In this document: one piece after another, positions 20,966-29,145 of the stretch
How the letters are laid out: each line of letters opens with the position of its first letter
Position numbering within the stretch: the stretch's first letter is position 1
Assembly: GCF_035984545.1 (NCBI RefSeq)
Contig: NZ_JAXCHP010000001.1
Location: 1,612,001-1,676,000, forward strand
DNA length: 64,000 nucleotides
Source: Cryobacterium sp. GrIS_2_6
GTDB lineage: Bacteria; Actinomycetota; Actinomycetes; Actinomycetales; Microbacteriaceae
Reading direction: 5' to 3'
Made by a program: the position numbers and the translations under genes
The notes under the pieces: model-generated
Database searches by the model: none
Seen by the model: only the letters and a program-made list of their open reading frames with translations
What the model was told of the DNA's origin: nothing

Positions 20966-21030
20966 AGTTTCGGTTCCTTACTGCGGACGGGGCCGCGGTT
21001 GTGGCACCCCGGCTCGTGCGGGAATGCGTT

Positions 21031-21684
21031 CTAGCGAGTCGTGGGCGTCGGGAGCCCGGCGCCAGGGGCTGGCACGGCGGCGGTTGAGGCTGTCGGGGCG
21101 GTCTCGGTTGCTGGGGAAGTCGCGGCGCCGGCGACGCTCGCGCCCTGCCCGGTGGCCTGGGCTGGCTGTGTCACCAAAGGTACGCCGGTGAGCAGCGCGT
21201 TCGGTACGAGACTCGCCGCACCGGCCTGACTGCCCGTTGCGGAACTCGGGGCGCCGAGCACTGCGGAATCGGAGAGCCGCAGGTAGACCGGGTTGGAGTT
21301 GCTGATCATGCCGATGGCCTCGGCGTTGGCCGCGAGGCTCTGCGGGGAGGAGACCCTGACGAGGTCCTCTGTGACGCTCTCGGCGGTGCGGCTGAGTTCC
21401 GTCTGGCTGGCCTGCAGGCGGGACACCTCGTATGCGCCCTGGGAGATTCCGACGCTCAGCAGGAGCTGCGCGACGATGATCACCGCGACCCCGGCGACGG
21501 CGGACAGGGCGAAGGCGATCTTGGGTCGTGCCCGGCGCTGGCTGCGCGTTGCGACGATCTTTATGTGGCGAAGCCGCGAGCCGGGAAGGCCTGCCGGAGC
21601 GTCCAGCGGTTTCTGGTCGGGGGTGTCGTGCCGGGGGGCACTCTCCCAGTTCGGTCGCAGCACGCGTGCGAGATTGTCGCTCAT
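21031..21684 (-). CDS. ftsL: FtsL-like small divisome membrane protein
   Basis: 217 residues with one transmembrane segment (about 56-78) followed by a short coiled-coil-like periplasmic part with [20 protein letters not shown], then a long Ala/Thr/Pro-rich low-complexity tail (about 140-217). Sequence identity to other FtsL proteins is typically low; the call rests on topology and on its place between rsmH and ftsI. The start overlaps the rsmH stop (ATGA). Confidence 0.83.
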   Translation of the reverse strand: MSDNLARVLRPNWESAPRHDTPDQKPLDAPAGLPGSRLRHIKIVATRSQRRARPKIAFALSAVAGVAVIIVAQLLLSVGISQGAYEVSRLQASQTELSRTAESVTEDLVRVSSPQSLAANAEAIGMISNSNPVYLRLSDSAVLGAPSSATGSQAGAASLVPNALLTGVPLVTQPAQATGQGASVAGAATSPATETAPTASTAAVPAPGAGLPTPTTR

Positions 21685-22634
21685 CCGGCTCTCCTCAGTC
21701 GCTCGGCGGCGCGAAGTCTGACCGACGTCGCACGGGGGTTTCTCGCCTTTTCTTCTTCCGAGGCGAGTTCGGCGCCCCGGATCAACTGTGTGAACAGTGG
21801 CTTGTGTTCCGGCAGCTCGATGGGCAGGCCGGCGGGGGCGCTCGAGGTCGATGCCCGGGCGAGCGCCTTCTTGACGATCCGGTCCTCGAGCGACTGGTAG
21901 GCCTCCACGACGATCCGGCCGTGCACGGCTACGGCGTCGAGGGCGGCGGGGATCGCACGTTCGAGAACGGAGAGTTCTTGGTTGACCTCGATGCGCAGGG
22001 CCTGGAAGACCCGCTTCGCCGGGTGTCCGGTGCGCTGGACGACGACGGGGGTGACCTTCGTGAGGATCGCGACGAGCTCGGCCGAGCGGACGAGCGGAGC
22101 GGTGGACCTCGCCTCGACGATGGCCTCGGCGTAGCGTGCCGCGAGTTTCTCTTCGCCGTACTCGTGGAAGATCCGGCGCAGTTCGGACTCGCTGTACGTC
22201 GCGAGGATGTGCTCCGCCGTCAGGTCGCTTGTGTTGTCCATCCGCATGTCGAGCGGGGCGTCCTTGGAGTATGAGAAGCCGCGTTCGACCCGGTCGAGCT
22301 GGAGCGAAGAGACTCCGAGGTCGAAGAACACGCCCTGGACCTCTGCAATGCCGAGGGAGTCGAGGGCGTCCTGGATGCCGTCGTAGACGGTGTGCACGAG
22401 GTGGATCCGGTCGCGGAACGGCTTGAGGCGTTCCTCCGCGATCGAGAGGGCCTCGAGGTCACGGTCGAGGCCGACGAGGGTGAGTCCTGGGAAGCGGGTC
22501 AGGAAGGCTTCGGAGTGCCCGGCCATGCCGAGGGTCGCGTCGACGAGCACGGCGCCCGGCTGGTCCAACGCCGGCGCGAGGAGCTCGACACAGCGTTCGA
22601 GCAGTACGGGGGTATGGATTTCGTCGATGTTCAT
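21681..22634 (-). CDS. rsmH: 16S rRNA m4C1402 methyltransferase RsmH (MraW)
   Basis: 317 residues from ATG at 22634, which puts the conserved [16 protein letters not shown] near the N-terminus; an ATG 36 nt earlier (22670) is an alternative. The SAM-binding region reads [15 protein letters not shown], where the first glycine of the usual DGTLG motif is Ala. [16 protein letters not shown] and LRIEVNQEL are family blocks. It methylates N4 of C1402 in the ribosomal decoding centre. It lies about 100 nt after mraZ. Confidence 0.94.
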   Translation of the reverse strand: MNIDEIHTPVLLERCVELLAPALDQPGAVLVDATLGMAGHSEAFLTRFPGLTLVGLDRDLEALSIAEERLKPFRDRIHLVHTVYDGIQDALDSLGIAEVQGVFFDLGVSSLQLDRVERGFSYSKDAPLDMRMDNTSDLTAEHILATYSESELRRIFHEYGEEKLAARYAEAIVEARSTAPLVRSAELVAILTKVTPVVVQRTGHPAKRVFQALRIEVNQELSVLERAIPAALDAVAVHGRIVVEAYQSLEDRIVKKALARASTSSAPAGLPIELPEHKPLFTQLIRGAELASEEEKARNPRATSVRLRAAERLRRAG

Positions 22635-22732
22635 GGTCCCGGGGAGTAGTTCCTGGATCCTGATCCCCATCCGGCAGTCCTGGCACCGGGGAAGTGTGTC
22701 AGGGCGTACGGCTGGGAGTCAGGCGCCAGGTT

Positions 22733-23164
22733 CTAGAAGAGTCCCGGAATCACCTCCTCCGTGGTGTTGGCGAACGAGGTTTCCTGCTCGGCGAGGTACA
22801 GGTCCCAGGCCTCGGTGTCCCAGATCTCGACACGGTCGCCCGCGCCGATCACCGTGAGTTCGCGGTCGAGGCCGGCATAGCTGCGGAGGTTGGCGGGGAT
22901 GGTGACGCGGTTCTGGCTGTCGGGAGTTTCCGCACTGGCTCCGGACGTGAACACCCGCAGGAAGTCACGGCCCTGCTTGCTCGTGATCGGGGCCTGCTTG
23001 ATCTTTTCGTGCAGTTCCTCGAACGCCCGGGTCGTGAAGACGTAGAGGCAGTGCTCCTGGCCGCGGGTCATCACGATGCCGGTGGACAACTGCTCACGGA
23101 ACTTCGCCGGGAGGATGACGCGTCCCTTGTCGTCGAGCTTGGGGGCATAGGTCCCGAGGAACAT
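22733..23164 (-). CDS. mraZ: MraZ, SpoVT/AbrB-type repressor of the dcw cluster
   Basis: 143 residues with two tandem MraZ repeats: [23 protein letters not shown] at the start (shortened here to its core [14 protein letters not shown]) and a second copy near residues 78-120 ending in NLRSYAGL. MraZ proteins bind direct repeats upstream of their own gene. The matching repeats are present 34-63 nt before this start. The start ATG has AAGGGGTG upstream. It is the first gene of the minus-strand dcw cluster. Confidence 0.96.
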   Translation of the reverse strand: MFLGTYAPKLDDKGRVILPAKFREQLSTGIVMTRGQEHCLYVFTTRAFEELHEKIKQAPITSKQGRDFLRVFTSGASAETPDSQNRVTIPANLRSYAGLDRELTVIGAGDRVEIWDTEAWDLYLAEQETSFANTTEEVIPGLF

Positions 23165-23197
23165 TCATCACCCCTTCTCTTCCGGCCAAGTTCAGGT

Positions 23198-23258
23198 GTT
23201 ACTCCACTTTACTCCACTTTGGACCACGAAAACGTAAAATGCCACGATCAACGAGCAA
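23198..23258 (-). promoter_or_regulatory. dcw promoter with three 10-bp-spaced GTGG boxes (MraZ operator)
   Basis: On the minus strand three consecutive 10-bp units begin with GTGG: GTGGTCCAAA (23227-23218), GTGGAGTAAA (23217-23208) and GTGGAGTAAC (23207-23198). Direct repeats of this kind at helical spacing are the known type of MraZ binding site. Just upstream is TTGCTC (23258-23253), a 16-bp spacer and TACGTT (23236-23231), a plausible promoter whose start point would fall in the first box. Confidence 0.72.
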
Positions 23259-23344
23259 ATTTCTAGAAAAATACCAGATGAATAGGCTAAGTGACGGGTG
23301 GAGGAAAATCCAAAGGCCGGCGGCGCCGAGAGTCGATTTTGGGC

Positions 23345-23384
23345 ACAAAAAAAGGGCCGATCTGTGATCGGCCCTTCTTTTGTG
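23345..23384 (-). terminator. Rho-independent terminator after the DUF3040 gene
   Basis: A perfect 11-bp stem (AAGGGCCGATC, 23352-23362, with 23366-23376) and a 3-nt loop. On the minus strand the stem is followed by seven T residues, and on the plus strand by a shorter T-rich run. It lies 40-70 nt downstream of the DUF3040 stop and insulates that gene from the mraZ promoter. Confidence 0.88.
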
Positions 23385-23422
23385 AAGTTTCGGTCGTGCT
23401 GTGGAGGATGGGAGCCGAAGGG

Positions 23423-23833
23423 CTAGTTGCCGTCCTGGCGTCGGTCCCAGCGGTCATTGAGACGGTCCATGAACCCGCGGCCGGACTTGCCGGAACCCGA
23501 CGGGCGTGACCCGCTCGTCGCGGACGGTGACGTACCGGAGGATGAGAAGCCGGAGGACGACAGTCTGCGGGCGGCCTTGCCCGGTGACGTGGCGAGCAAT
23601 ACCCCTGCGAACATGACGACGAAGCCGAGGATTCCGAGCCACAGCTGCTGCACTGCGACTCCGGCGATCAGTCCCCCGATTCCGGCGACGACCGCGAGAA
23701 CGCCGAGGGCCATCGAGCGGTAGTTCGGGCGAAGCGATGAACCGCCAACGGTCGCGACGAAGTCGGAGTCGTTGTGGTAGAGCCCGCGCTCCATTTCTTC
23801 AAGGAGTCGCTGCTCTTGTTCCGAAAGCGGCAT
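23423..23833 (-). CDS. DUF3040 membrane protein
   Basis: 136 residues from ATG at 23833, chosen because GAGGAGGAATAAG precedes it; an upstream in-frame start at 23857 has no such signal. The N-terminal signature MPLSEQEQRLLEEMERGL is typical of the family. Two hydrophobic segments (about 42-62 and 66-86) are followed by a Ser/Gly-rich basic tail. Function unknown. It is a regular upstream neighbour of mraZ in actinobacteria. Confidence 0.88.
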   Translation of the reverse strand: MPLSEQEQRLLEEMERGLYHNDSDFVATVGGSSLRPNYRSMALGVLAVVAGIGGLIAGVAVQQLWLGILGFVVMFAGVLLATSPGKAARRLSSSGFSSSGTSPSATSGSRPSGSGKSGRGFMDRLNDRWDRRQDGN

Positions 23834-23891
23834 CTTATTCCTCCTCTGTAGGACCACCGGTGAATACCAATTCTAGCCCCGCCGCGATAGC

Positions 23892-23897
23892 TAGGCT
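23892..23897 (+). promoter_or_regulatory. -10 box of leaderless prenyl synthase gene
   Basis: TAGGCT followed by exactly six bases and the GTG start. Transcription would begin at or next to the start codon. No clear -35 box and no properly spaced Shine-Dalgarno. Confidence 0.6.
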
Positions 23898-23903
23898 AGG
23901 CGG

Positions 23904-24992
23904 GTGGCTGAAAGCAATCAACTGGTCGATCTGGTTCAAACTCGCATCGACGAATTCCTGAAAACCCGTCAACTAATTGTGACTACTGTCAGCCCGGATC
24001 TCAGCGCGCTGGTGAACTTCTCACGGCAGTTTCTCAGCGGTGGTAAGCGCTTCCGGGCCCAGTTCTGCCACCAGGGCTGGCAGAGCGTACCCGGTTCGGA
24101 CGCGCTCGATTCCGCGCCGGTCATCGCGGCGGCCGCCGCCCTCGAAATCTTCCATGCCGCCGCCCTCGTCCACGACGACATCATCGACAATTCGGACACC
24201 CGCAGGGGTTCGGCATCCGCCCATAAGCTCTTCGAATCCGTGCATGCCGCGGGCGGCTGGGCCGGCGCTCCTGTCGAGTTCGGCCGGGCCTCCGCGATCC
24301 TCCTCGGGGACCTGCTCCTCGGGTGGAGCGACGAGCTCCTCGACGAGGGCCTCGAGGCCTCCGCAGATCCTGTGGCGGCCAGGCTCGGGCGCCACGAATT
24401 CAACCAGATGCGCACGGAAGTCACAGCCGGTCAGTACCTCGACATCCTCGAGGAACGGGCCTGGCTCGTGCAGCAGGAAGAGGAGCTGCTCGAGCGCGCC
24501 ATGCGGGTCATCGTCTTCAAGTCCGCGAAGTACAGCGTCCAAGCTCCCCTCGTCATCGGCGCGGCACTCGCGGGCGCCGACACGGCCCACCTCGACGCGT
24601 TGCGTGCCTTCGGGCTTCCGCTCGGCATCGCTTACCAGCTTCGGGACGACCTTCTCGGTGTGTTCGGCGACGCGGCGGTGACGGGCAAACCGAGCGGTGA
24701 CGACCTGCGGGAGGGCAAGCGCACCGTGATCATCGCACTCGCCAGGCGCGCGCTCGAACCGGCCGCGCGGGAGTATCTCGACGGACTCCTCGGAGATCCG
24801 GGGCTCGACCCGGCCCAGATCCTGTCGCTGCAGGAACTCATCAGGGCCAGCGGAGCCGTCGAGAGCGTCGAGACGCTCATCACGGACCAGGTCGCGGATG
24901 CGCGCGTCGCGCTCCACGCTTCTCCGATCGCCCCTGACATGCGGGACCAGCTCGAGAGCCTCGCCGAAACCGTGACGCGCCGGTCGTTCTGA
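23904..24992 (+). CDS. Polyprenyl diphosphate synthase (IdsA/GrcC type)
   Basis: 362 residues. It condenses isopentenyl diphosphate units into trans prenyl diphosphates. The first Asp-rich motif is HDDIIDNSDTRRG, the second YQLRDDLLGVFGD, and GGKRFRAQ lies in the N-terminal substrate region. Chain length is not certain; the position next to the Rv2175c and PknL homologues matches mycobacterial idsA2. The start is GTG at 23904, apparently on a leaderless transcript. It is distinct from crtE at 51.2 kb and may supply geranylgeranyl or longer chains for quinones. Confidence 0.9.
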   Translation: MAESNQLVDLVQTRIDEFLKTRQLIVTTVSPDLSALVNFSRQFLSGGKRFRAQFCHQGWQSVPGSDALDSAPVIAAAAALEIFHAAALVHDDIIDNSDTRRGSASAHKLFESVHAAGGWAGAPVEFGRASAILLGDLLLGWSDELLDEGLEASADPVAARLGRHEFNQMRTEVTAGQYLDILEERAWLVQQEEELLERAMRVIVFKSAKYSVQAPLVIGAALAGADTAHLDALRAFGLPLGIAYQLRDDLLGVFGDAAVTGKPSGDDLREGKRTVIIALARRALEPAAREYLDGLLGDPGLDPAQILSLQELIRASGAVESVETLITDQVADARVALHASPIAPDMRDQLESLAETVTRRSF

Positions 24993-25013
24993 GACCGGGC
25001 CGAGCCGGGAGCG

Positions 25014-25034
25014 GGGCGAGCCGGGAGCTCGCCC
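25014..25034. terminator. Hairpin between convergent prenyl synthase and Rv2175c-like genes
   Basis: A perfect 8-bp inverted repeat GGGCGAGC/GCTCGCCC with a 5-nt loop in the 72-nt convergent gap. There is no U-tract on either strand. A partial copy of the left arm, GAGCCGGGAGC, precedes it. Confidence 0.5.
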
Positions 25035-25064
25035 TGTGAACTGGACCCGGGGTTGGACCTGAGG

Positions 25065-25406
25065 CTAGGCGAGCGCCTGGGCGACGCGGCGGACCTCGGC
25101 CTTGCGGCCGGCGAGGAGCGCCTGGATCGGCGGGACACCGAGGCTGTCGTCGACCTCGAGCAGCCACTGCATGGCCTGCTCGTCGGTGAAGCCGTCATCG
25201 GCGAGCACGATCAGGGTGCCGCGGAGTTCGGGGAGCGGGGAACCGTCCTTGACGAATGCGGCCGGCACCGAGATCACACCGTTACGGCGGATCGCGAGGA
25301 GCTGCTTGTCATCGATGAGTTGGCGAACCCGGCTTTGACTGGTCCCGAGCAGGGAAACGAGGTCGGGGATGGTCAGCCAGGGTTGATCTGAAAACGAATC
25401 GGTCAC
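25065..25406 (-). CDS. Rv2175c-family DNA-binding protein
   Basis: 113 residues from GTG at 25406 with GGGAGG upstream. A helix-turn-helix lies in LTIPDLVSLLGTSQSRVRQLI and a C-terminal conserved block includes WLLEVDDSLGVPPIQAL. In Mycobacterium tuberculosis the homologue Rv2175c is a small DNA-binding protein phosphorylated by the neighbouring kinase PknL. The PASTA kinase here is 1.6 kb away, so the same relationship is likely. Threonine and serine residues near the N-terminus (VTDSFSDQPWLT) could be the phosphosites. Confidence 0.88.
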   Translation of the reverse strand: MTDSFSDQPWLTIPDLVSLLGTSQSRVRQLIDDKQLLAIRRNGVISVPAAFVKDGSPLPELRGTLIVLADDGFTDEQAMQWLLEVDDSLGVPPIQALLAGRKAEVRRVAQALA

Positions 25407-25643
25407 CCTCCAAGCCTCCCATGATTCCCGGGCCACTTCAAACACCGAATGCCCCGGTGCGCGCTCGGTGCGGCCCGGATGGGGGGCATGCCGATTGACT
25501 CCGGCAGTCATGTGTGAAAACGTTGAAGGTCGTGGACAAGTTAACGCTCGTGGACACGGTGAAGGTTGTAGCCAGTCTCAAGCTCGGGCGGCGGTTTTCG
25601 GCTCGACAGCATCCGAGTGTCAGACCAATCTGAATGGAGCGTC
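25407..25643 (+). promoter_or_regulatory. Divergent gap upstream of the LysM gene with direct repeats
   Basis: 237 nt. It contains two copies of CGTGGACA (25531-25538 and 25549-25556), 18 bp apart, with GTTGAAGGT and GGTGAAGGTTG flanking them. The stretch is less GC-rich than its surroundings and lies 85-110 nt before the LysM start. It could be an operator for a cell-wall regulator. No riboswitch fold was recognised. Confidence 0.35.
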
Positions 25644-26957
25644 ATGTCAGCACAGTCCAGCAGAATCGTTCGAGCGCCTGCCAGTAGCGAGCTCGTTCCC
25701 GCCAGGCCCCACAAGTCCTCCACCGTCCGGTTCCGCGCGCTCGGCATGTTCGCGGCCCTGCCGCTCGCCGTGGCGTGCACGGTCGCCATCAGTCTCAATC
25801 TTGCGTCGCCCGCCGAGGCAGCCTCCCTGAGCCGGAAGCCCCTCAAGAGCCCGGCGCAGCTACCGGCATCCACTGGAACCAGCGCCCCCGCACAACGCGC
25901 GCAGGCCGAGGCTGCACCGAGCCAGTACACGGTCGTCGCCGGCGACACCGTGAGCGGCATCGCGAGCAGGTTCGGGCTCTCGACCGCTGCCGTCCTGGCG
26001 CGCAACGGCCTGAGCTGGTCGACGAAGATCTTCCCCGGCCAGCAACTCACCCTCGCCGAGGGCGCCGCCCCGGCAGAGGCGCCTGCCCCCACGCCGGTTG
26101 CCAGTGCACTCACGCGCTACACGATCGTGACAGGTGACACCATCAGCGGGATAGCGACCACCCACGGCATCCCGGTCGCGGCCGTGCTGAGTGCCAACGG
26201 CCTCGACAGGGCGAGCATCATCTTTCCGGGCCAGTCCCTCGTCATTCCCAGCGGCTCGGCCCCGGCCGCAGCCCCGGCGGTTGCGCTCGTCAGCGCGACG
26301 ACCGCCGCCCCCGGTGCGAGTCACACGATCGCAGCGGGAGAAACCGTCTCGACGATCGCGGCAGCCGCCGGAGTCTCCATCCGCGCGATCCTGGAGGCGA
26401 ACAACCTCGGCTGGTCGAGCATCATCTACCCCGGCCAGCAGCTCTCGATCCCCGCGCCCGCGGCGGAATCGGTCGCCGCGGCATCCGTCACCCCGTTGCC
26501 GGCGCCCGGACCCGGGCCGGCTCCCACCGCCATGCTCGGCCAGGTTACGCCGCTCTCCGACGAGATGCGCGCCAACGCCCGGATCATCGTGGCGACCGGG
26601 CGTGCGGCCGGCGTGAACGACCAGGGCCTCATCATCGCCCTCGTCGCCGCCGCCCAGGAATCGGGACTGCGGAACGTCCACTACGGCGACCGGGACTCAC
26701 TCGGACTCTTCCAGCAGCGCCCCGGCAAGGGGTGGGGGTCGCCGGACCAGGTGATGGACCCGGTCCGGGCGAGCCAGGCGTTCTTCGGCGGCGCCGGAAA
26801 CCCGAACCCCGGGGTCACCAGAGGGCTGCTCGACATTCCCGGCTGGGACGGGCTCACCGTGACCCAGGCGGCTCAGGCTGTGCAGCTCTCCGCCTTCCCC
26901 GACTACTACGCGAAGTGGGAGACCTCTGCCCGTTCCTGGCTCTCCGAACTCGGCTGA
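25644..26957 (+). CDS. Exported protein with three LysM domains and a lytic-transglycosylase-like C-terminus
   Basis: 437 residues from ATG at 25644; an in-frame GTG 27 nt earlier is possible. A hydrophobic export segment (about 34-58, ending near SPAEAA) is followed by three LysM peptidoglycan-binding domains (about 95-138, 157-200 and 223-266), each with a YTVVAGDT-like start and an FPGQQL-like end. The C-terminal part (about 310-437) has QESGLRNVHYGDRDSLGLFQQRPG, a pattern of actinobacterial transglycosylase-like domains where Glu in QESG would be catalytic. Likely a secreted wall hydrolase. It sits between the Rv2175c and PknL homologues, where it is not found in mycobacteria. Confidence 0.85.
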   Translation: MSAQSSRIVRAPASSELVPARPHKSSTVRFRALGMFAALPLAVACTVAISLNLASPAEAASLSRKPLKSPAQLPASTGTSAPAQRAQAEAAPSQYTVVAGDTVSGIASRFGLSTAAVLARNGLSWSTKIFPGQQLTLAEGAAPAEAPAPTPVASALTRYTIVTGDTISGIATTHGIPVAAVLSANGLDRASIIFPGQSLVIPSGSAPAAAPAVALVSATTAAPGASHTIAAGETVSTIAAAAGVSIRAILEANNLGWSSIIYPGQQLSIPAPAAESVAAASVTPLPAPGPGPAPTAMLGQVTPLSDEMRANARIIVATGRAAGVNDQGLIIALVAAAQESGLRNVHYGDRDSLGLFQQRPGKGWGSPDQVMDPVRASQAFFGGAGNPNPGVTRGLLDIPGWDGLTVTQAAQAVQLSAFPDYYAKWETSARSWLSELG

Positions 26958-27005
26958 TCAGCCGTGCCGTGCGAGTGTCCAGCAGCGGATCTGCCCGCTG
27001 CTCCC

Positions 27006-27011
27006 TAGACT
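27006..27011 (+). promoter_or_regulatory. -10 box of leaderless PASTA kinase gene
   Basis: TAGACT, then six bases, then the GTG start of the kinase. No Shine-Dalgarno is present, consistent with a leaderless mRNA. Confidence 0.6.
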
Positions 27012-27017
27012 CGACTG

Positions 27018-28967
27018 GTGAGCGATAGTCCTGCCGATCCGATGATCGGCCGTCTGATAGACGGCCGATATCAGGTGCGCTCGCGAATCGCCCGCGGCGG
27101 AATGGCGACCGTTTACCTCGCCACCGACCTGCGCCTCGAGCGCCGGGTGGCGCTCAAGGTTATGCACGGCCACCTTGCCGACGACAACGCCTTCAAGGCG
27201 CGGTTCGTCCAGGAGGCCCGTTCGGCCGCGCGCCTCGCCCACCCGAACGTCGTCAACGTCTACGACCAGGGCCAGGACGCCGACATGGCGTACCTCGTGA
27301 TGGAATACCTGCCGGGCATCACGCTGCGGGACCTGCTCAAGGACTACGGGCGCCTCACGAGCGAACAGACCATCGACATCCTCGAGGCGGTGCTGTCCGG
27401 CCTCGCCGCAGCGCACAAGGCCGGCATCGTGCACCGCGACCTGAAACCCGAGAACGTGCTGCTCGCCGATGACGGGCGGATCAAGATCGGCGACTTCGGG
27501 CTCGCCCGCGCCGCCAACAACAACACCGCAACCGGGCAGGCGCTGCTCGGCACGATCGCCTACCTCTCCCCCGAACTCGTCACGCGCGGTATCGCCGATG
27601 CCCGCAGCGACATCTACGCCCTCGGGATCATGACCTACGAGATGCTCACCGGCGAACAGCCGTACGTCGGCGAGGCGCCGATGCAGATCGCATACCAGCA
27701 CGCCAATGACACGGTGCCGATGCCGAGCCTGCGCGTCACGACCGTTCCGCACGAACTCGACGAGCTCGTGAGCTGGGCGACCGCCAGGGACCCCGAGCAG
27801 CGCCCCCGGGATGCGAAGGTCATGCTCGACCAGCTCCTCGACGTCGAGAAGCAGATGCGCCCCTTCGACGGCGAAACCGGCGTGCAGCAGACCCTGCTGA
27901 TGCCGAGCGGTGCGGCAGCCGCCCAGGCCGATGCCGACACCATGATCTTCGGCGCCGCTGCGCAGGCCCCCGGTGCGACGACCGTGCTGCCCGCACCCGT
28001 CGTGAAGCCGCCGGACGACGCAGAACTCCTCAGCACGAAGACCCGACGCCGCAAGGTACGCGGGTACTGGCTCTTCGCGCTCGTTCTCCTGCTCGCCGGC
28101 CTCGGCACCGGCACCGGCTGGTACTTCGGCAGCGGCCCGGGGTCGCAGGTCGAGGTGCCCTCTCTCGTCTCGGTCGCCCCTGACGCCGCCGCAGCCCAGC
28201 TCGCCGAACTCGGACTCCAGTCCGCTCTCGCGCAGCAATACAGCGGCACGATTGCGGCAGGACTGGTCGCGAGCACCGACCCCGGAAAGGGCGGCCACGT
28301 GAAGAAGGGGAACGCGGTCACGCTCTACGTCTCGCAGGGGCCGCAGCCGATCACGCTTCCCCCGCTCGCCGGCCTTACCAGGGATGCCGCGTCATCCGCT
28401 GTCACGGGGCTGAACGCCGCGATCGGCACGGTGGACCAGGTCTTCTCCGGCGAGGTCGCCGCCGGCATCGTCATGTCGGCGAACCGGGAGAGCGACGGCA
28501 CCGAGGTCTCCCAGGGCGGCCCGTACTTCGAAGGCATGAAGGTCAACCTCGTCGCCTCGCTCGGCTCGGTGCCGAACGTCTCCGGCAAGTCGGTGAACAC
28601 GGCGACGTCGCTGTTGAAGGACAAGGGCCTGCTCGCCACCACCGGCGACTCCGTCTACAGCGACACGATCGACGAGGGTGACGTGGTCAGCGCCGCTCCC
28701 CAGAAGGACGGGCCCGTCCGCGCAGGAGACACCTACGTGCTCACGACGTCCAAGGGACCCGCGCCGATCCCGATTCCGGATGTCATCGGTAAGCCGTGGA
28801 ACGAAGGCAAGAAGATCCTTACCGACCTCGGCTTCAAACTGAGCTACAACCTGGGTGCGGATGCGATCGCACCGTTGCTCAATATCCTCTCTACGGACCC
28901 GGCCGCGGGAACGGCCGCACCCAAGGGCAGCACGATCGCCCTCAAGCCGACGAACCCGTTCGGCTAG
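27018..28967 (+). CDS. pknL: Ser/Thr protein kinase with four PASTA domains (PknL position)
   Basis: 649 residues. Kinase domain about 18-280: RGGMATVYLA glycine loop, VALKVM lysine (K47), HRDLKPENVLL catalytic loop, DFGLA, and an activation loop with several Thr. A juxtamembrane linker leads to one transmembrane segment (about 349-370), then four extracellular PASTA repeats to the C-terminus, which would sense muropeptides or lipid II. The place beside an Rv2175c homologue and aroG matches PknL; mycobacterial PknL lacks PASTA domains but other actinobacterial ones have them. GarA (42.2 kb) and the Rv2175c homologue are likely substrates. PknB-type identity cannot be excluded. Confidence 0.9.
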   Translation: MSDSPADPMIGRLIDGRYQVRSRIARGGMATVYLATDLRLERRVALKVMHGHLADDNAFKARFVQEARSAARLAHPNVVNVYDQGQDADMAYLVMEYLPGITLRDLLKDYGRLTSEQTIDILEAVLSGLAAAHKAGIVHRDLKPENVLLADDGRIKIGDFGLARAANNNTATGQALLGTIAYLSPELVTRGIADARSDIYALGIMTYEMLTGEQPYVGEAPMQIAYQHANDTVPMPSLRVTTVPHELDELVSWATARDPEQRPRDAKVMLDQLLDVEKQMRPFDGETGVQQTLLMPSGAAAAQADADTMIFGAAAQAPGATTVLPAPVVKPPDDAELLSTKTRRRKVRGYWLFALVLLLAGLGTGTGWYFGSGPGSQVEVPSLVSVAPDAAAAQLAELGLQSALAQQYSGTIAAGLVASTDPGKGGHVKKGNAVTLYVSQGPQPITLPPLAGLTRDAASSAVTGLNAAIGTVDQVFSGEVAAGIVMSANRESDGTEVSQGGPYFEGMKVNLVASLGSVPNVSGKSVNTATSLLKDKGLLATTGDSVYSDTIDEGDVVSAAPQKDGPVRAGDTYVLTTSKGPAPIPIPDVIGKPWNEGKKILTDLGFKLSYNLGADAIAPLLNILSTDPAAGTAAPKGSTIALKPTNPFG

Positions 28968-29080
28968 CTTCCAGCCACCCTGCGCTGCCGGCATGCCTGG
29001 CGCGCAGCGGCGCGGCTGGCGCGCGTCCCTGTTCCGGGAGCGCAGCATCCGCTCGCGCGGCGACTGTCGCCGGATGCGCC

Positions 29081-29127
29081 GAGTGCCGCCGTCCTGCCTG
29101 GTGATCTCGGCGGGAACGGCGGCACTC
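29081..29127. terminator. 12-bp inverted repeat between convergent kinase and aroG genes
   Basis: GAGTGCCGCCGT (29081-29092) and ACGGCGGCACTC (29116-29127) are exact complements around a 23-nt loop, in the 178-nt gap where two genes converge. It has no U-tract. It may end both transcripts. The rest of the gap shows nothing recognisable. Confidence 0.45.
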
Positions 29128-29145
29128 TGGCGGGATGACTGCCGG

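Noticed and set aside
25407..25643. A c-di-AMP (ydaO-type) riboswitch before the LysM gene, as is frequent for actinobacterial wall hydrolases
   Set aside because: I could not find the conserved core segments of this riboswitch class in the gap.
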